Positions 1 to 8,773 of a DNA stretch of 17,035 nucleotides are shown piece by piece. The notes below the pieces were generated by a model. The model was not told where the DNA came from, did no database searches, and saw only the letters and a list, made by a program, of their open reading frames with translations. This DNA is from JARRQB01 sp965368585 (GTDB lineage Bacteria; Pseudomonadota; Gammaproteobacteria; Chromatiales; Chromatiaceae), in assembly GCA_965368585.1 (NCBI GenBank), contig CBDUNM010000115.1:1-17035 (forward strand). Reading direction: 5' to 3'. Made by a program: the position numbers and the translations under genes. The first letter of the stretch is position 1. Every line of letters starts with the position of its first letter.

Positions 1-3000
1 ACGGCGTGCGTTGGACGGGCGACGTTGTGCTGCCCGACCCCGAGGATATCTGGGTCGACCTGTTGGGCGACTATCCGGACTACGCGGCGGAATTCTTGAT
101 GATCGGTCGTGCCGGCTTGCATCTCGACGACATCCTGACGGGACGCTTGGCGGCGGAATCCTTCGTCCCCGACCCGAACGAAAGCGCGACGCTGTTTCAG
201 TACGTCAGCGGCTCACCCGTGGTGCGCGCGGCTTACCGCGCGGTTTCCGATATCGTTACTCGCGTCATTGACGGCATGCCGCGGGAAGGTCGCGTGCGTA
301 TTCTCGAAATCGGCACGGTCACGTCGCGCCTGGGCGCGCATCTGTGGCATCAGATCCCTTTTTCGCGTTGTGATTACGTGCTGGCCGGGTCGTCCCAGGA
401 GGTGTTCGATTTTCATCAGGACCTGCTGGAGAAGTTTCCATGTGTCGACTCGCACCTGGTGGACTTCGAGCAGCCGGTATCTGACCTCGCCGGCGAGTTC
501 AAAGACCGCTTCGATATCGTCATCGCCTCGCATATGTTGTCGAAATCGCGCGATCATGAGCGCGTTCTGGCTAACGTCCGTGAGACCATGGCGCCGAACG
601 CACTGCTGGTGTTGCTGGAATCGCGGCCGTCGCGTTGGTCGGATCTCGTGTTCGGCCTGAATCCGGCATGGTGGGACGAGAGCCAGTGGCGGGAGACGCT
701 GTTCGGTCAGGTATCCACGCGGCACCTGGACGAACTCCTGTCGGGTGCGGGATTCGACCAGACGCGACATATTTCCGATCGGCAATCGGGTGTGCCGCAG
801 ATCCTGATATCGAGAGCGACGCAGGGGCCCGCGCAGGTGGGAATGGGCACCAATGAAACGGCCCCGGCGCGTCTGGTGCTGCTGATCGACCCGCAGGACG
901 GTTACGGATCTGCGCTGGCCAAAGTCCTGGCGGGCAGTCTGGCAGAGGCCGGGCATCGGGTGGTTCACCTGTATGCCGCGAAAGACTTTGCAGCGCTAAC
1001 GGGGGGCTACTCCGTCGATTTGCGGTCTTCGAAACAACTGCAGCGGGCGTTCAGTGCCGTTGCCAAGACTTACGCCACGGTAGATGACGTTGTGTATCTG
1101 GGGGGCATTGATGCGGATTTGGAGTTCGAATCGGCGCAGCGCGTGCTTGCTCGACAGGTTGACAAATGCGCGATAGCCGCCAACCTGTTGCAGGCGTTGG
1201 AGCAATCGGGTACGACGCCACGGGTTTGGCTCGTGACGGCCGGTGCCCCGTTTCACGAGCTGATCGATGGCGAGACGGTGACGGCGCGGGGACAACCGAT
1301 CGCGGATGCGTCGCTGTGGGGGTTCGGCAGGACGCTGATGAACGAATACCCGGGTATTCCAGTCAAGCTGGTGGGGTTGGCCGCCCTGGATCAACTGGAG
1401 CGCATGTCGACGGGCTTGTTGGAAGAATTGTCGGCCCCGGATGACGAGGACGAAATCGTTTACACCGAGATGGGCCGCTTTGTGACGCGCGTGGTTCCCG
1501 CCGAAGCGGGACTGATGCAGGCGCAACCGGAAGTACGTGACGAGGCCACCTGGACCAAGTTGGATTTCAGTTTCCCCGGCCCGTTGAAGAACCTCTTCTG
1601 GCGCACGGATACCGCACCCGCGCTCGCGGCGGCCGACGTGGAAATCGAAGTGCGAGCGGCGGGCCTGAATTTCCGGGACGTGATGTACGCGATGGGTTTG
1701 CTTTCCGATGAAGCCGTTGAGCGTGGTTTTGCCGGACCGACGCTGGGTATGGAACTGTCGGGTGTGATCAAGCGTATCGGCCCGGAGGTGCACGACCTCG
1801 CCGTCGGTGACGAGGTGATCGCCTTCGCCCCGGCCAGTTTTGCGACGCATGCCGTCACGACGCAGAGCGCGGTGGTGAGAAAACCGCCTGAGTGGTCGTT
1901 CGCGGCGGCGGCGACGGTGCCCACGACTTTCTTTACCGCGTACTACGCCTTGCACCATTTGGCGCGTCTGCAGCCGGGGGAACGGGTATTGATTCACGGT
2001 GCGGCCGGAGGCGTCGGTATTGCCGCCATACAGCTGGCGCATCACCTGGGGGCTGAAATATTCGCCACGGCGGGCTCCGATGAAAAACGGGACTTCGTCG
2101 GTTTGCTGGGAGCGGATCATGTCATGGATTCACGCTCACTGGCGTTCGCGGATGAAATCCTGGATGTCACGCAGGGCGAGGGCGTTGATGTCGTGCTCAA
2201 CTCCCTGGCAGGGGAGGCCATTAATCGAAACCTCAAGGTGCTGAAACCGTTCGGGCGCTTTCTTGAGCTCGGCAAGCGCGACTATTACGAAAACACTAAA
2301 GTGGGATTGCGGCCTTTCCGCAACAACGTCAGTTATTTTGGCATCGACGCGGACCAGTTGATGGCGGAGCGCCCCGCTCTTACCCGCCAGTTGTTCGTCG
2401 AGTTGATGCAACTGTTTGAAAACGGTCAACTCAAGCCGCTGCCCTACCGCGCGTTCGCGGCGAGCGAGGCAATAGATGCGTTTCGCTACATGCAGCAGTC
2501 CAAACAGATCGGCAAGGTCGTACTGACCTTCGACGAACCGCCGGTGTCGAAAAAGTCCGCCGTCGGCACCAAACAGCCGCTGCAGTTGCCGGCCGATGCG
2601 ACCTATCTGGTGGTCGGCGGGCTCAGCGGGTTCGGCGCCAAGACGGCCCTGTGGCTGGCGGATAAGGGAGCGAGGCATCTTGCGCTGGTCAGCAGAAGCG
2701 GCGAAGCGGGTCCGGAAATTCAGCAGGCCCTGGAGGGGTTGCGCGGAGACGGCGTTACCATCAAACAGAGCGCTTTCGACGTCACCGATACAGCTGCCAT
2801 GGCGCAGTTGTTCGATGAAATCGAAAATGAGTTGCCGCCCCTGCGCGGCGTAATTCACGCGGCCATGGTAGTGGCCGACAAACTGGTTAGAAACATGGAC
2901 GCAGGTGATCTCGAAAAAGTCTTTGCACCCAAGATGGTGGGCGCGATGAACCTGCATGAGTTGACCAAACGGATGCCGCTGGATTTCTTCGTGTTGTATT

Positions 3001-3818
3001 CCTCGGCGACCACCTTTTTCGGCAATCCCGGGCAGGCGAACTATGTCGGCGCCAATATGTTTTTGGAAGCCCTGGCCCAGGCACGACGAGACCGGGGCCT
3101 GCCCGCGATATGCGTGAGTTGGGGAGCGATCAGTGACGTCGGTTATCTGGCGCGGAACGAGGAGATCAAGGCATCGCTCGAATCGCGCATGGGGGGTGCC
3201 GCCTTGAAGTCTGCCGAAGCGCTCGAAGTCCTGGAGCAGTTGATCGTCCAGGATCGGTCAGGCCTGGGTGTGTTGGATTACGGCTGGTCGGCATTGCAGC
3301 GCTTTCTACCGTCGGCCGCGGCCCCGAAATTTTCCGTATTGGCGCTGCAATCGGACGAAGGTGAGCTGGACGCCGAGGGGCTGATCGAGATTCAACGCTG
3401 GGTACAGGAACTGTCCGCGGAAGAACTCACGGTGCTGTTCGTTGATCTGTTGAAGAAGGAGGTCGGAGAGATACTGCGTATTCCTCCCGACAAGCTGGAT
3501 GAGCATCGTTCGGTTTTCGATCTGGGCATGGATTCGCTGATGGGTATGGAACTGGTTTCCGCCGTGGAGGCTAGGTTCGGCGTGAATTTGCCGATCATGG
3601 CGCTCAGCGAAGGGCCGACGATTGCCCGGTTGGTGGAACGAATCGTCGCGCAGTTGAAGACGCCGGGTTCGGAAGTCGAGGAAACCGGATCGCTCAAGAA
3701 CCAGGTCCAAAGTACGGCGATTCAGCACGGCGGCGAAGTGGATGACGAATTCATCGACGAGATAACCGCCAATCTTTCCGATGCCGCCGACGAATCCCAA
3801 CAGTCTGCGCTGCACTGA
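1..3818 (+). CDS. Type I reducing polyketide synthase, C-terminal part (cMT-like, structural KR, ER, KR, ACP)
   Basis: The frame is open at the left edge and enters in the linker that normally follows the dehydratase, so KS, AT and DH probably lie upstream. Residue numbers count from the GTG at base 6. Domains in order: C-methyltransferase-like 60-270 (family motif SDLVFGLNPAWW at 212-223, but the SAM motif reads EIGTVTSRLG); structural KR 285-500; enoylreductase 515-842 with NADPH motif HGAAGGVG 664-671; ketoreductase 864-1050 with GGLSGFG 871-877 and likely K976, S999/S1000, Y1013, N1017; ACP 1145-1215 with GMDSL and phosphopantetheine Ser1177. An acidic tail of about 55 residues follows. 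There is no thioesterase. With ER plus KR, the product should be a largely reduced chain. The oxoamine synthase 15 bp downstream is the likely off-loading partner. The architecture recalls RkpA of rhizobial capsule loci (from memory). Domain calls are strong; the exact product is unknown. Confidence 0.93.
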   Translation, partial: GVRWTGDVVLPDPEDIWVDLLGDYPDYAAEFLMIGRAGLHLDDILTGRLAAESFVPDPNESATLFQYVSGSPVVRAAYRAVSDIVTRVIDGMPREGRVRILEIGTVTSRLGAHLWHQIPFSRCDYVLAGSSQEVFDFHQDLLEKFPCVDSHLVDFEQPVSDLAGEFKDRFDIVIASHMLSKSRDHERVLANVRETMAPNALLVLLESRPSRWSDLVFGLNPAWWDESQWRETLFGQVSTRHLDELLSGAGFDQTRHISDRQSGVPQILISRATQGPAQVGMGTNETAPARLVLLIDPQDGYGSALAKVLAGSLAEAGHRVVHLYAAKDFAALTGGYSVDLRSSKQLQRAFSAVAKTYATVDDVVYLGGIDADLEFESAQRVLARQVDKCAIAANLLQALEQSGTTPRVWLVTAGAPFHELIDGETVTARGQPIADASLWGFGRTLMNEYPGIPVKLVGLAALDQLERMSTGLLEELSAPDDEDEIVYTEMGRFVTRVVPAEAGLMQAQPEVRDEATWTKLDFSFPGPLKNLFWRTDTAPALAAADVEIEVRAAGLNFRDVMYAMGLLSDEAVERGFAGPTLGMELSGVIKRIGPEVHDLAVGDEVIAFAPASFATHAVTTQSAVVRKPPEWSFAAAATVPTTFFTAYYALHHLARLQPGERVLIHGAAGGVGIAAIQLAHHLGAEIFATAGSDEKRDFVGLLGADHVMDSRSLAFADEILDVTQGEGVDVVLNSLAGEAINRNLKVLKPFGRFLELGKRDYYENTKVGLRPFRNNVSYFGIDADQLMAERPALTRQLFVELMQLFENGQLKPLPYRAFAASEAIDAFRYMQQSKQIGKVVLTFDEPPVSKKSAVGTKQPLQLPADATYLVVGGLSGFGAKTALWLADKGARHLALVSRSGEAGPEIQQALEGLRGDGVTIKQSAFDVTDTAAMAQLFDEIENELPPLRGVIHAAMVVADKLVRNMDAGDLEKVFAPKMVGAMNLHELTKRMPLDFFVLYSSATTFFGNPGQANYVGANMFLEALAQARRDRGLPAICVSWGAISDVGYLARNEEIKASLESRMGGAALKSAEALEVLEQLIVQDRSGLGVLDYGWSALQRFLPSAAAPKFSVLALQSDEGELDAEGLIEIQRWVQELSAEELTVLFVDLLKKEVGEILRIPPDKLDEHRSVFDLGMDSLMGMELVSAVEARFGVNLPIMALSEGPTIARLVERIVAQLKTPGSEVEETGSLKNQVQSTAIQHGGEVDDEFIDEITANLSDAADESQQSALH

Positions 3819-3833
3819 TGATCGAGTCGGCAC

Positions 3834-5195
3834 ATGAAGCGTAAGGGTGTTCAAGGCCTAACCGGTCAGTTGAAAGAACAACTGATCAAACAGGCGCTTG
3901 AGCGCCGCTCGCGGAAGTTCGAACAGGAACAGAGCACGCCCGGTGAAGGGCTATTGAGCAACCGCAACAACACGCGCTCTATCGGGAGCAGTGTTCCGGA
4001 TCGGTTTTGCCGGTTCGACCAGCATCCCGGTTACAAGCAGATCCAGATTATCCGGGAAGGGGCGATCAAGCTCGGTATCGACAGCCCCTACTTTCGTGTG
4101 CACGACGGTGTCGCCGGTCCCTCGACGCATATAGATGGCGAGATCTATGTCAATTTTTCGAGTTACAACTACCTCGGCCTGAACGGACACCCTGAGGTCA
4201 ATGACGCGGCGCGACAAGCGATTGAGCAGTGCGGCACTTCCGTGTCGGCGAGTCGCGTGGTTTCGGGTGAGCGCGCCGTACACGGAGAACTTGAAAACGC
4301 CCTGGCGGAGGTTTACGAGGTTGACGATTGCGTGACTTTCGTCAGCGGACATGCAACCAACGTCACGTCCATCGGCTACCTGTTCGGTGCCAAGGACCTC
4401 ATCATTCACGACGCCCTGATACACAACAGCATACTGATGGGAATTCAGCTGTCGGGCGCCCGCCGCCGGTCGTTCGCGCATAATGATCTTGAAAGGCTCG
4501 AGGCCATATTGCGTGACGAGCGCAAGAGTTTCGAGCGGGCGTTGATCGTAGTTGAAGGGATCTACAGCATGGACGGCGATTACCCGGACTTACCCGCGTT
4601 GGTCGAGCTGAAAAACCGCTACAAAGCATTTCTGATGGTCGACGAGGCCCATTCATTCGGCGTGATGGGAAAGCGGGGTTTCGGGGTGCGGGAGCATTTC
4701 GGGCTTGACGGCAAGGATGTCGATATTTGGATGGGCACGCTCAGCAAGACCCTGGCGAGTTGCGGTGGATACATCGCGGGCGAGCATGCACTGATCGAGC
4801 ACCTGAAGTACTCCGCGCCGGGCTTTCTTTACAGCGTCGGCATGGCGCCGCCGGCGGCGGCCGCGGCGCGCGCCGCGCTTGACCTGATGCGCCGCGAACC
4901 GCAGCGCGTAACGCGCTTGCAGCAGCGCGGGAGGCGGTTTCTCGAAGGTGCCCGCGACGCGGGCGTCGATGTCGGATACAGCACGGGGTTGGGCGTGGTT
5001 CCGGCCGTGACAGGGAGTTCGATCAAGGCGGCGCGGCTCGCGAACGATCTGATGCAACAAGGTATCAACGTCCAGCCGATCGTTTACCCGGCGGTCGAGG
5101 AAAAGGCCGCCAGGCTGCGTTTCTTCATGAGTTCGGAGCACACTGAGCAGGATCTCGATAAAACCGTATCCTTGTTAAGCGAGGCATGGGCCTGA
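3834..5195 (+). CDS. Alpha-oxoamine synthase (AONS/KBL/serine palmitoyltransferase family, RkpG-like)
   Basis: A 453-residue fold-type I PLP enzyme. The family catalyses decarboxylative condensation of an amino acid with an acyl thioester to give an alpha-aminoketone. Visible motifs: NYLGL at 112-116, SGHATN 171-176, DALIHNS 193-199, cofactor-binding DEAH 270-273, and the Schiff-base lysine K305 in GTLSKT with a following glycine pair. It exceeds the usual ~390-420 residues because of about 60-90 extra N-terminal residues. These open with a basic, helix-prone stretch (1-32) that could dock on the acidic tail of the preceding PKS. The ATG lies 15 bp after the PKS stop without a clear Shine-Dalgarno, suggesting translation coupled to the PKS. 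With no thioesterase in the PKS, this enzyme is the likely chain-release step, giving a sphingoid-like lipid. The amino acid substrate cannot be read from sequence. Similar to RkpG by context; CqsA- or SPT-like alternatives differ only in substrate. Confidence 0.92.
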   Translation: MKRKGVQGLTGQLKEQLIKQALERRSRKFEQEQSTPGEGLLSNRNNTRSIGSSVPDRFCRFDQHPGYKQIQIIREGAIKLGIDSPYFRVHDGVAGPSTHIDGEIYVNFSSYNYLGLNGHPEVNDAARQAIEQCGTSVSASRVVSGERAVHGELENALAEVYEVDDCVTFVSGHATNVTSIGYLFGAKDLIIHDALIHNSILMGIQLSGARRRSFAHNDLERLEAILRDERKSFERALIVVEGIYSMDGDYPDLPALVELKNRYKAFLMVDEAHSFGVMGKRGFGVREHFGLDGKDVDIWMGTLSKTLASCGGYIAGEHALIEHLKYSAPGFLYSVGMAPPAAAAARAALDLMRREPQRVTRLQQRGRRFLEGARDAGVDVGYSTGLGVVPAVTGSSIKAARLANDLMQQGINVQPIVYPAVEEKAARLRFFMSSEHTEQDLDKTVSLLSEAWA

Positions 5196-5222
5196 CGCTG
5201 ACCGAGGTCGGGCCCCGAGCAG

Positions 5223-6053
5223 TTGTCGCACCCATCCCCGGTTCGTGTGATCTATTGCACCAGCGGCGGCCTGTACGGCGCGCTGATACTTGAGCGATTG
5301 CTGGCAAGCCCGAAAGTCGACGTGGTCGGTGTAACGCTGTCGACCCGTATCCTGCGCAAAGGCTACGGCTTCTTCAGAGGCGCTCTGGCCCAGGTCGGGC
5401 TCACCGGAATGAGGTACTCAGCGTACCTTTGGTGCGCGACCGACCTGGCCGACCTGTTGGCTCAGAAGCGGTCAGTGCGACGCCGGTCGGTCCGTCACGG
5501 CATCCCCCTGCTGGCCACGCGGGATATCAATGCAGCCGCGGGTGCCGCGTTCGTCGGTGGATTGCGGCCGGATTTGTTGTTGTCCGGTTTCTTCAACCAA
5601 CGCCTGGCGCCCCAGCTGTGTCGGGTGCCGACCCGGGGGGCGGTCAACATTCACCCGGGTGCATTGCCGGCGTTCAGGGGTGTCGACCCCGTGTTCCACG
5701 CGATGCAACAGGGCAGCGGCGAGTTCGAGGTCTCGGTGCATCGCGTGGTAGAGGCGCTGGATGCCGGTCCGGTGCTGGCGCGCCGGCGCTTGAGCGGGCG
5801 GGGCGACAGTCTGTTGTCTCTGACGGCACAGTTGTTCTGCGCCGGTGCGGATCTGACCATCGAGAATCTTGCGCGGATTTCGAGCGGGTATCCGGGGGAG
5901 GTCCAAACCGGTAGCGGCCGGTACGATTCATGGCCGACGCCCGAAGCGGTCCGCGACTTCGCGGCCAGCGGCAAGGCGCTGGTGCGTGGCACTGACCTCC
6001 GGCAGATTGTCCGCGGGACCCTGTGCGCCATCCCGGAAAACGCACCGGCTTGA
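5223..6053 (+). CDS. Formyltransferase-fold protein (methionyl-tRNA/GAR formyltransferase-like, likely N-acyl tailoring)
   Basis: A 276-residue protein with the formyl transferase N-domain. The catalytic triad of the family is visible as N142 and H144 in VNIHPGALPAFRG and D180 in EALDAGPV. The N-terminus (PVRVIYCTSGGLYGALILERLLAS) matches the first strand and helix of the fold. The C-terminal GRYDSWPTPEAVRDF segment is seen in stand-alone relatives rather than in Fmt itself. The start is a TTG 27 bp after the oxoamine synthase stop; GTG 5247 is an alternative but cuts into the first strand. Family members transfer a formyl group from 10-formyl-tetrahydrofolate to an amine. Next to an enzyme predicted to make an alpha-aminoketone, the inferred target is that amine or an amino sugar of the capsule linker. 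Substrate is unproven. It is not the cell's fmt, given its context and its short C-terminus. Confidence 0.85.
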   Translation: MSHPSPVRVIYCTSGGLYGALILERLLASPKVDVVGVTLSTRILRKGYGFFRGALAQVGLTGMRYSAYLWCATDLADLLAQKRSVRRRSVRHGIPLLATRDINAAAGAAFVGGLRPDLLLSGFFNQRLAPQLCRVPTRGAVNIHPGALPAFRGVDPVFHAMQQGSGEFEVSVHRVVEALDAGPVLARRRLSGRGDSLLSLTAQLFCAGADLTIENLARISSGYPGEVQTGSGRYDSWPTPEAVRDFAASGKALVRGTDLRQIVRGTLCAIPENAPA

Positions 6054-6061
6054 GTCCGCTC

Positions 6062-6326
6062 AACCGGCATGTTGCACCAGCCGATCATGGGCCACATACC
6101 GAAACCCGATGCAGCAGCTTCGCATCCGCATCCTCTTTTTCCGCGGTTTTCTGCAGGGTACGGTTGGTGACCGGCCCAGGATCCATCCGGGCCCTCGTTG
6201 GTCCAGGCACGCCTGCACTGGCTGTTCACTCAAGTCGTAGCGACCGCTATGCCTTTCGCTCCACAGCGGCGTCCAGCCGCAGCTGTCCGGCGCGATCATC
6301 CCGGATTCTGGTGCAACATGCAGGTT
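6062..6326. repeat. 265-bp gap segment bounded by near-perfect inverted repeats
   Basis: Left end AACCGGCATGTTGCACCAG (6062-6080) and right end CTGGTGCAACATGCAGGTT (6308-6326) are inverted copies with one mismatch in 19, including a perfect 14-bp core. The left copy starts 8 bp after the formyltransferase stop and the right copy ends 17 bp before the stop of the convergent LtaS-like gene, so the arms almost exactly frame the intergenic space. I see no flanking direct duplication, no U-tract and no convincing coding region between the arms, though short open frames cross it on both strands. It could be a MITE-like remnant or an unusual long-range RNA pairing between convergent 3' ends. Function not recognised. 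Confidence 0.6.
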
Positions 6327-6343
6327 AACGGGCCAACCGACCG

Positions 6344-7939
6344 TCATCGATTGGATGGCGTGCGACCGACATTCTCGGGTCGCGGACGAATCAGTCCGGC
6401 GGCCAGCAATCCGCGTTCGGCGAGTTCCTCGGCATACAGCTCCCGATTCTGAGCAGTTGGGCGCTCGGATTTCGGCGACCAGATGAAATAGTCCGATCGG
6501 CCATCGTGAAAGTCCAGCGTCCGATAGACGTCCGGCATACTGGGCACGTGGTCACCGTAGAACACCAGGGTACTCGCCGGATAGTCGGCAGCGAGGCGCT
6601 GCGTCAACGCACCGATCATCCGGTCGGCGTTTCTGAGGTGGCGTAGATAAACGGAGAGGTCCCGCAACTCCGCGGCAGGGGGGGCGGTGTAGAACTCAGA
6701 CAATGCAGCGTCCGGCACCTTCTCCAGATGCAGCGGGCCGTGGTTTTCCATGGTGATCACGAACACGAAAGTCGGGCGACAGGCCGCCGCAAGTACCTCG
6801 AATATCTTATCTGTGACGGCCGAATCACTCACGTAGGGCCCGAACTTTTCCGCACTGGGGAAGGCAGCGATATCCAGAAAGCGCTTGAACCCAAGCGCGG
6901 GAAAGACCTTGTTCCGACCGAAGAAACTTGCCGGATGCGGGTGCACGCAGACGGTGTCGAATCCGGCACAACCCAACCGGGATGCGAGCGAATGCAAGGG
7001 CTGTCGGGCGAATTTGCGGTAGGGATTGAACCCGTGTACGCCGAGCTGCTCTGCGCTGATTCCGGTCAGGACGGCGAATTCCGAACGCATCGTATTCGCC
7101 CCCCAGGCGGGGACATGCATCCGGCCGGTGTCGGTGGCAGCGGCGACCGCACGATCAAAGTTTTCCAGGATATCCCGCCTGATGCTCGGTAGCAGGCGGC
7201 GAGCATCGAAAAACGATTCGCTCTGCACCAATACGAAATGCGGCAGCGCGTCCGAAGCGGCTGCCCCAATACGCGGCACCCGGACTCGCGGCAGGTGCGT
7301 CTCAGGGGCAATTAGCGGTGCTTGAGCTTCGGCCCGGCGGTACATCCACAGACTGGGCAACAAGCCCCAGCGATCGACATCGTCGATGATTTTGAAACTG
7401 GGTGCCGCGGCATGTCGCGTTCCGATGCACACCAAGGCGGCACCCGCCACGCCACCCGTCACTAGCAGCGCGACTAGCACCGGGACGGAGACCCAGTCGG
7501 TCAGGGGCGGGTCCAGTACCAGTCCGAGATAGACCACTGCGATGATGGCGACCGGACCCAGGATTGCCGCGACCGGGTTGAGGAACGGCAGGTACAGCCG
7601 CGGGTGCTTGAGTGCCTGAGTGAACAGACTGAAATCGGTAAACACAAAGGGTTCTCGCAACGCTTTGTATTTAGCATTGTTGACGATGAACACCGTAAAG
7701 ACCATGGCGAGCGCGATACCGGCTGAGAAATAGGCGCGTCGGGTCACGCCGACCAGGAAAAAGAACACCAGGGTGTAGATGCCCAGATGGATGAGCAGGG
7801 CGCTGAGGTTGCGCCAGGCGCTGCGATTACTCGGCGCCGCGAATTTCTCACCGAGGAAGGCTGCCAGCCAGCCGCCGATGAACGCGACAAACAGCTGTAA
7901 AGCGGCCGATACGAACCCCGCGTTCAGCTGCATCGGCAC
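6344..7939 (-). CDS. LTA synthase/OpgB-type sulfatase-fold membrane protein
   Basis: A 531-residue protein with four to five N-terminal membrane segments (about 8-30, 46-66, 70-88, 122-142, 150-172) and a C-terminal alkaline-phosphatase/sulfatase domain from about 233, expected in the periplasm. Metal and catalytic motifs of the LtaS family are visible: QSESFF (E241), GANTMRSE with candidate nucleophile T283, MENHGP (H400) and YGDHVPS (D463, H464). The N-terminal segment YKALREPFVFTDFSLF is also typical of this group. Members move phosphoglycerol or phosphoethanolamine from phospholipids to glycans or lipids, or hydrolyse such bonds. It is last in the minus-strand set, 48 bp after the SDR. 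Start is GTG 7939 or ATG 7933; neither has a clear Shine-Dalgarno. In context it may decorate or remodel the capsule glycolipid. It might be the counterpart of rhizobial RkpI, but I am not certain of that family assignment. Confidence 0.87.
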   Translation of the reverse strand: MPMQLNAGFVSAALQLFVAFIGGWLAAFLGEKFAAPSNRSAWRNLSALLIHLGIYTLVFFFLVGVTRRAYFSAGIALAMVFTVFIVNNAKYKALREPFVFTDFSLFTQALKHPRLYLPFLNPVAAILGPVAIIAVVYLGLVLDPPLTDWVSVPVLVALLVTGGVAGAALVCIGTRHAAAPSFKIIDDVDRWGLLPSLWMYRRAEAQAPLIAPETHLPRVRVPRIGAAASDALPHFVLVQSESFFDARRLLPSIRRDILENFDRAVAAATDTGRMHVPAWGANTMRSEFAVLTGISAEQLGVHGFNPYRKFARQPLHSLASRLGCAGFDTVCVHPHPASFFGRNKVFPALGFKRFLDIAAFPSAEKFGPYVSDSAVTDKIFEVLAAACRPTFVFVITMENHGPLHLEKVPDAALSEFYTAPPAAELRDLSVYLRHLRNADRMIGALTQRLAADYPASTLVFYGDHVPSMPDVYRTLDFHDGRSDYFIWSPKSERPTAQNRELYAEELAERGLLAAGLIRPRPENVGRTPSNR

Positions 7940-7987
7940 GTCGCGGATTGAGACTCGATCGCGTATCCCGGCGCTCGGCAGCAGATC

Positions 7988-8773
7988 TCAATCACCGTAG
8001 CGCAAGATCCTGAGAATCTGCTCGGACCAACTCGGCGGCAGCGTGGCGAGCGCCCACATGCCCAGGTTGAGGGGGAAAGGAAAGCTGATCCGTGCGCGAC
8101 CTCGGGCGAGACCGCTCACAATGATGCGCGCGGCGCGGTCCGGCGACTGCATAAAAGGTTTGGGGCCCGGAAAGCGCTCGCTCATGGCGGAATCGACGAA
8201 ACCGGGCAGGACCACGGACACGCTGACCCCGCGCGGCTTGAGCCACCCCCGCAAGGCCTCACCGTAGGCCTTCAGCCCGGCTTTGGTCGCGCAATACGAA
8301 GGCGTAACGGGGAGGCCGTAATAGGCGGACAACGAGCTGATCAGGGCGATCTGGCCGGATCTGCGTTGCAGCATATAAGGCAACACCGCGTCGATCGTGG
8401 CGAGTGCCGCCCTCAGATTGACATCGATGACGTGTTCGATCGTCGACCACGCTTCTCCGTTCGGCGTTTCCCGCACATTGGCGGTGACGCCCGCATTGAT
8501 GACGGCCAGGTCTATCGGCGTCCGTGCTTCGACGCTTTCCACCCAGCTTCGCAATCGATCGCCGTCGCGGATGTCGAACACGCCGGCAACGACCGAGGCG
8601 CCGCGCCCCCGACAGTCGCCGGCCAGCCGTTCCAGCCGTGCGGCGTCGCGGCCGTGCAACGCGAGCTTGCACCGGCTCGCCGCGTACTTTCCGGCCAGGG
8701 CCTGGCCTATCCCGCCGGTGGCGCCGGTGATCAATACGGTGTCCGGAGCCGATTTGAAGCCCCCGGCGCTCAA
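7988..8773 (-). CDS. Short-chain dehydrogenase/reductase (candidate alpha-aminoketone reductase, RkpH-like)
   Basis: A 261-residue classical SDR. Cofactor motif TGATGGIG at 16-23, NAG 93-95, N119, and the catalytic set S146/S147, Y160, K164 in the YxxxK pattern (YCATK) are all present. The C-terminus (230-258) is hydrophobic and proline-rich, as in SDRs that act on membrane lipids. The only reasonable start is a TTG that overlaps the kpsS stop (TTGA), which points to translational coupling. H40-G-R-D after the second strand suggests NADPH use. By analogy with 3-ketosphinganine reductase and rhizobial RkpH, I infer that it reduces the ketone left by the oxoamine synthase encoded on the opposite strand. 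Other ketone substrates cannot be excluded. Confidence 0.88.
   Translation of the reverse strand: MSAGGFKSAPDTVLITGATGGIGQALAGKYAASRCKLALHGRDAARLERLAGDCRGRGASVVAGVFDIRDGDRLRSWVESVEARTPIDLAVINAGVTANVRETPNGEAWSTIEHVIDVNLRAALATIDAVLPYMLQRRSGQIALISSLSAYYGLPVTPSYCATKAGLKAYGEALRGWLKPRGVSVSVVLPGFVDSAMSERFPGPKPFMQSPDRAARIIVSGLARGRARISFPFPLNLGMWALATLPPSWSEQILRILRYGD

Noticed and set aside
996..2957. Long minus-strand open frames opposite the PKS
   Set aside because: They are Arg/His/Gln-rich antisense shadows with no domain; the PKS ER and KR motifs occupy the same bases.
5223..6053. Calling the formyltransferase fmt (methionyl-tRNA formyltransferase)
   Set aside because: No def/rsmB neighbours, a C-terminus unlike Fmt, and location inside a lipid/capsule operon.
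6023..6347. Short open frames on both strands across the convergent gap
   Set aside because: They overlap flanking genes, have no ribosome site and no recognisable family. They may be remnants, but I cannot support a gene or pseudogene.
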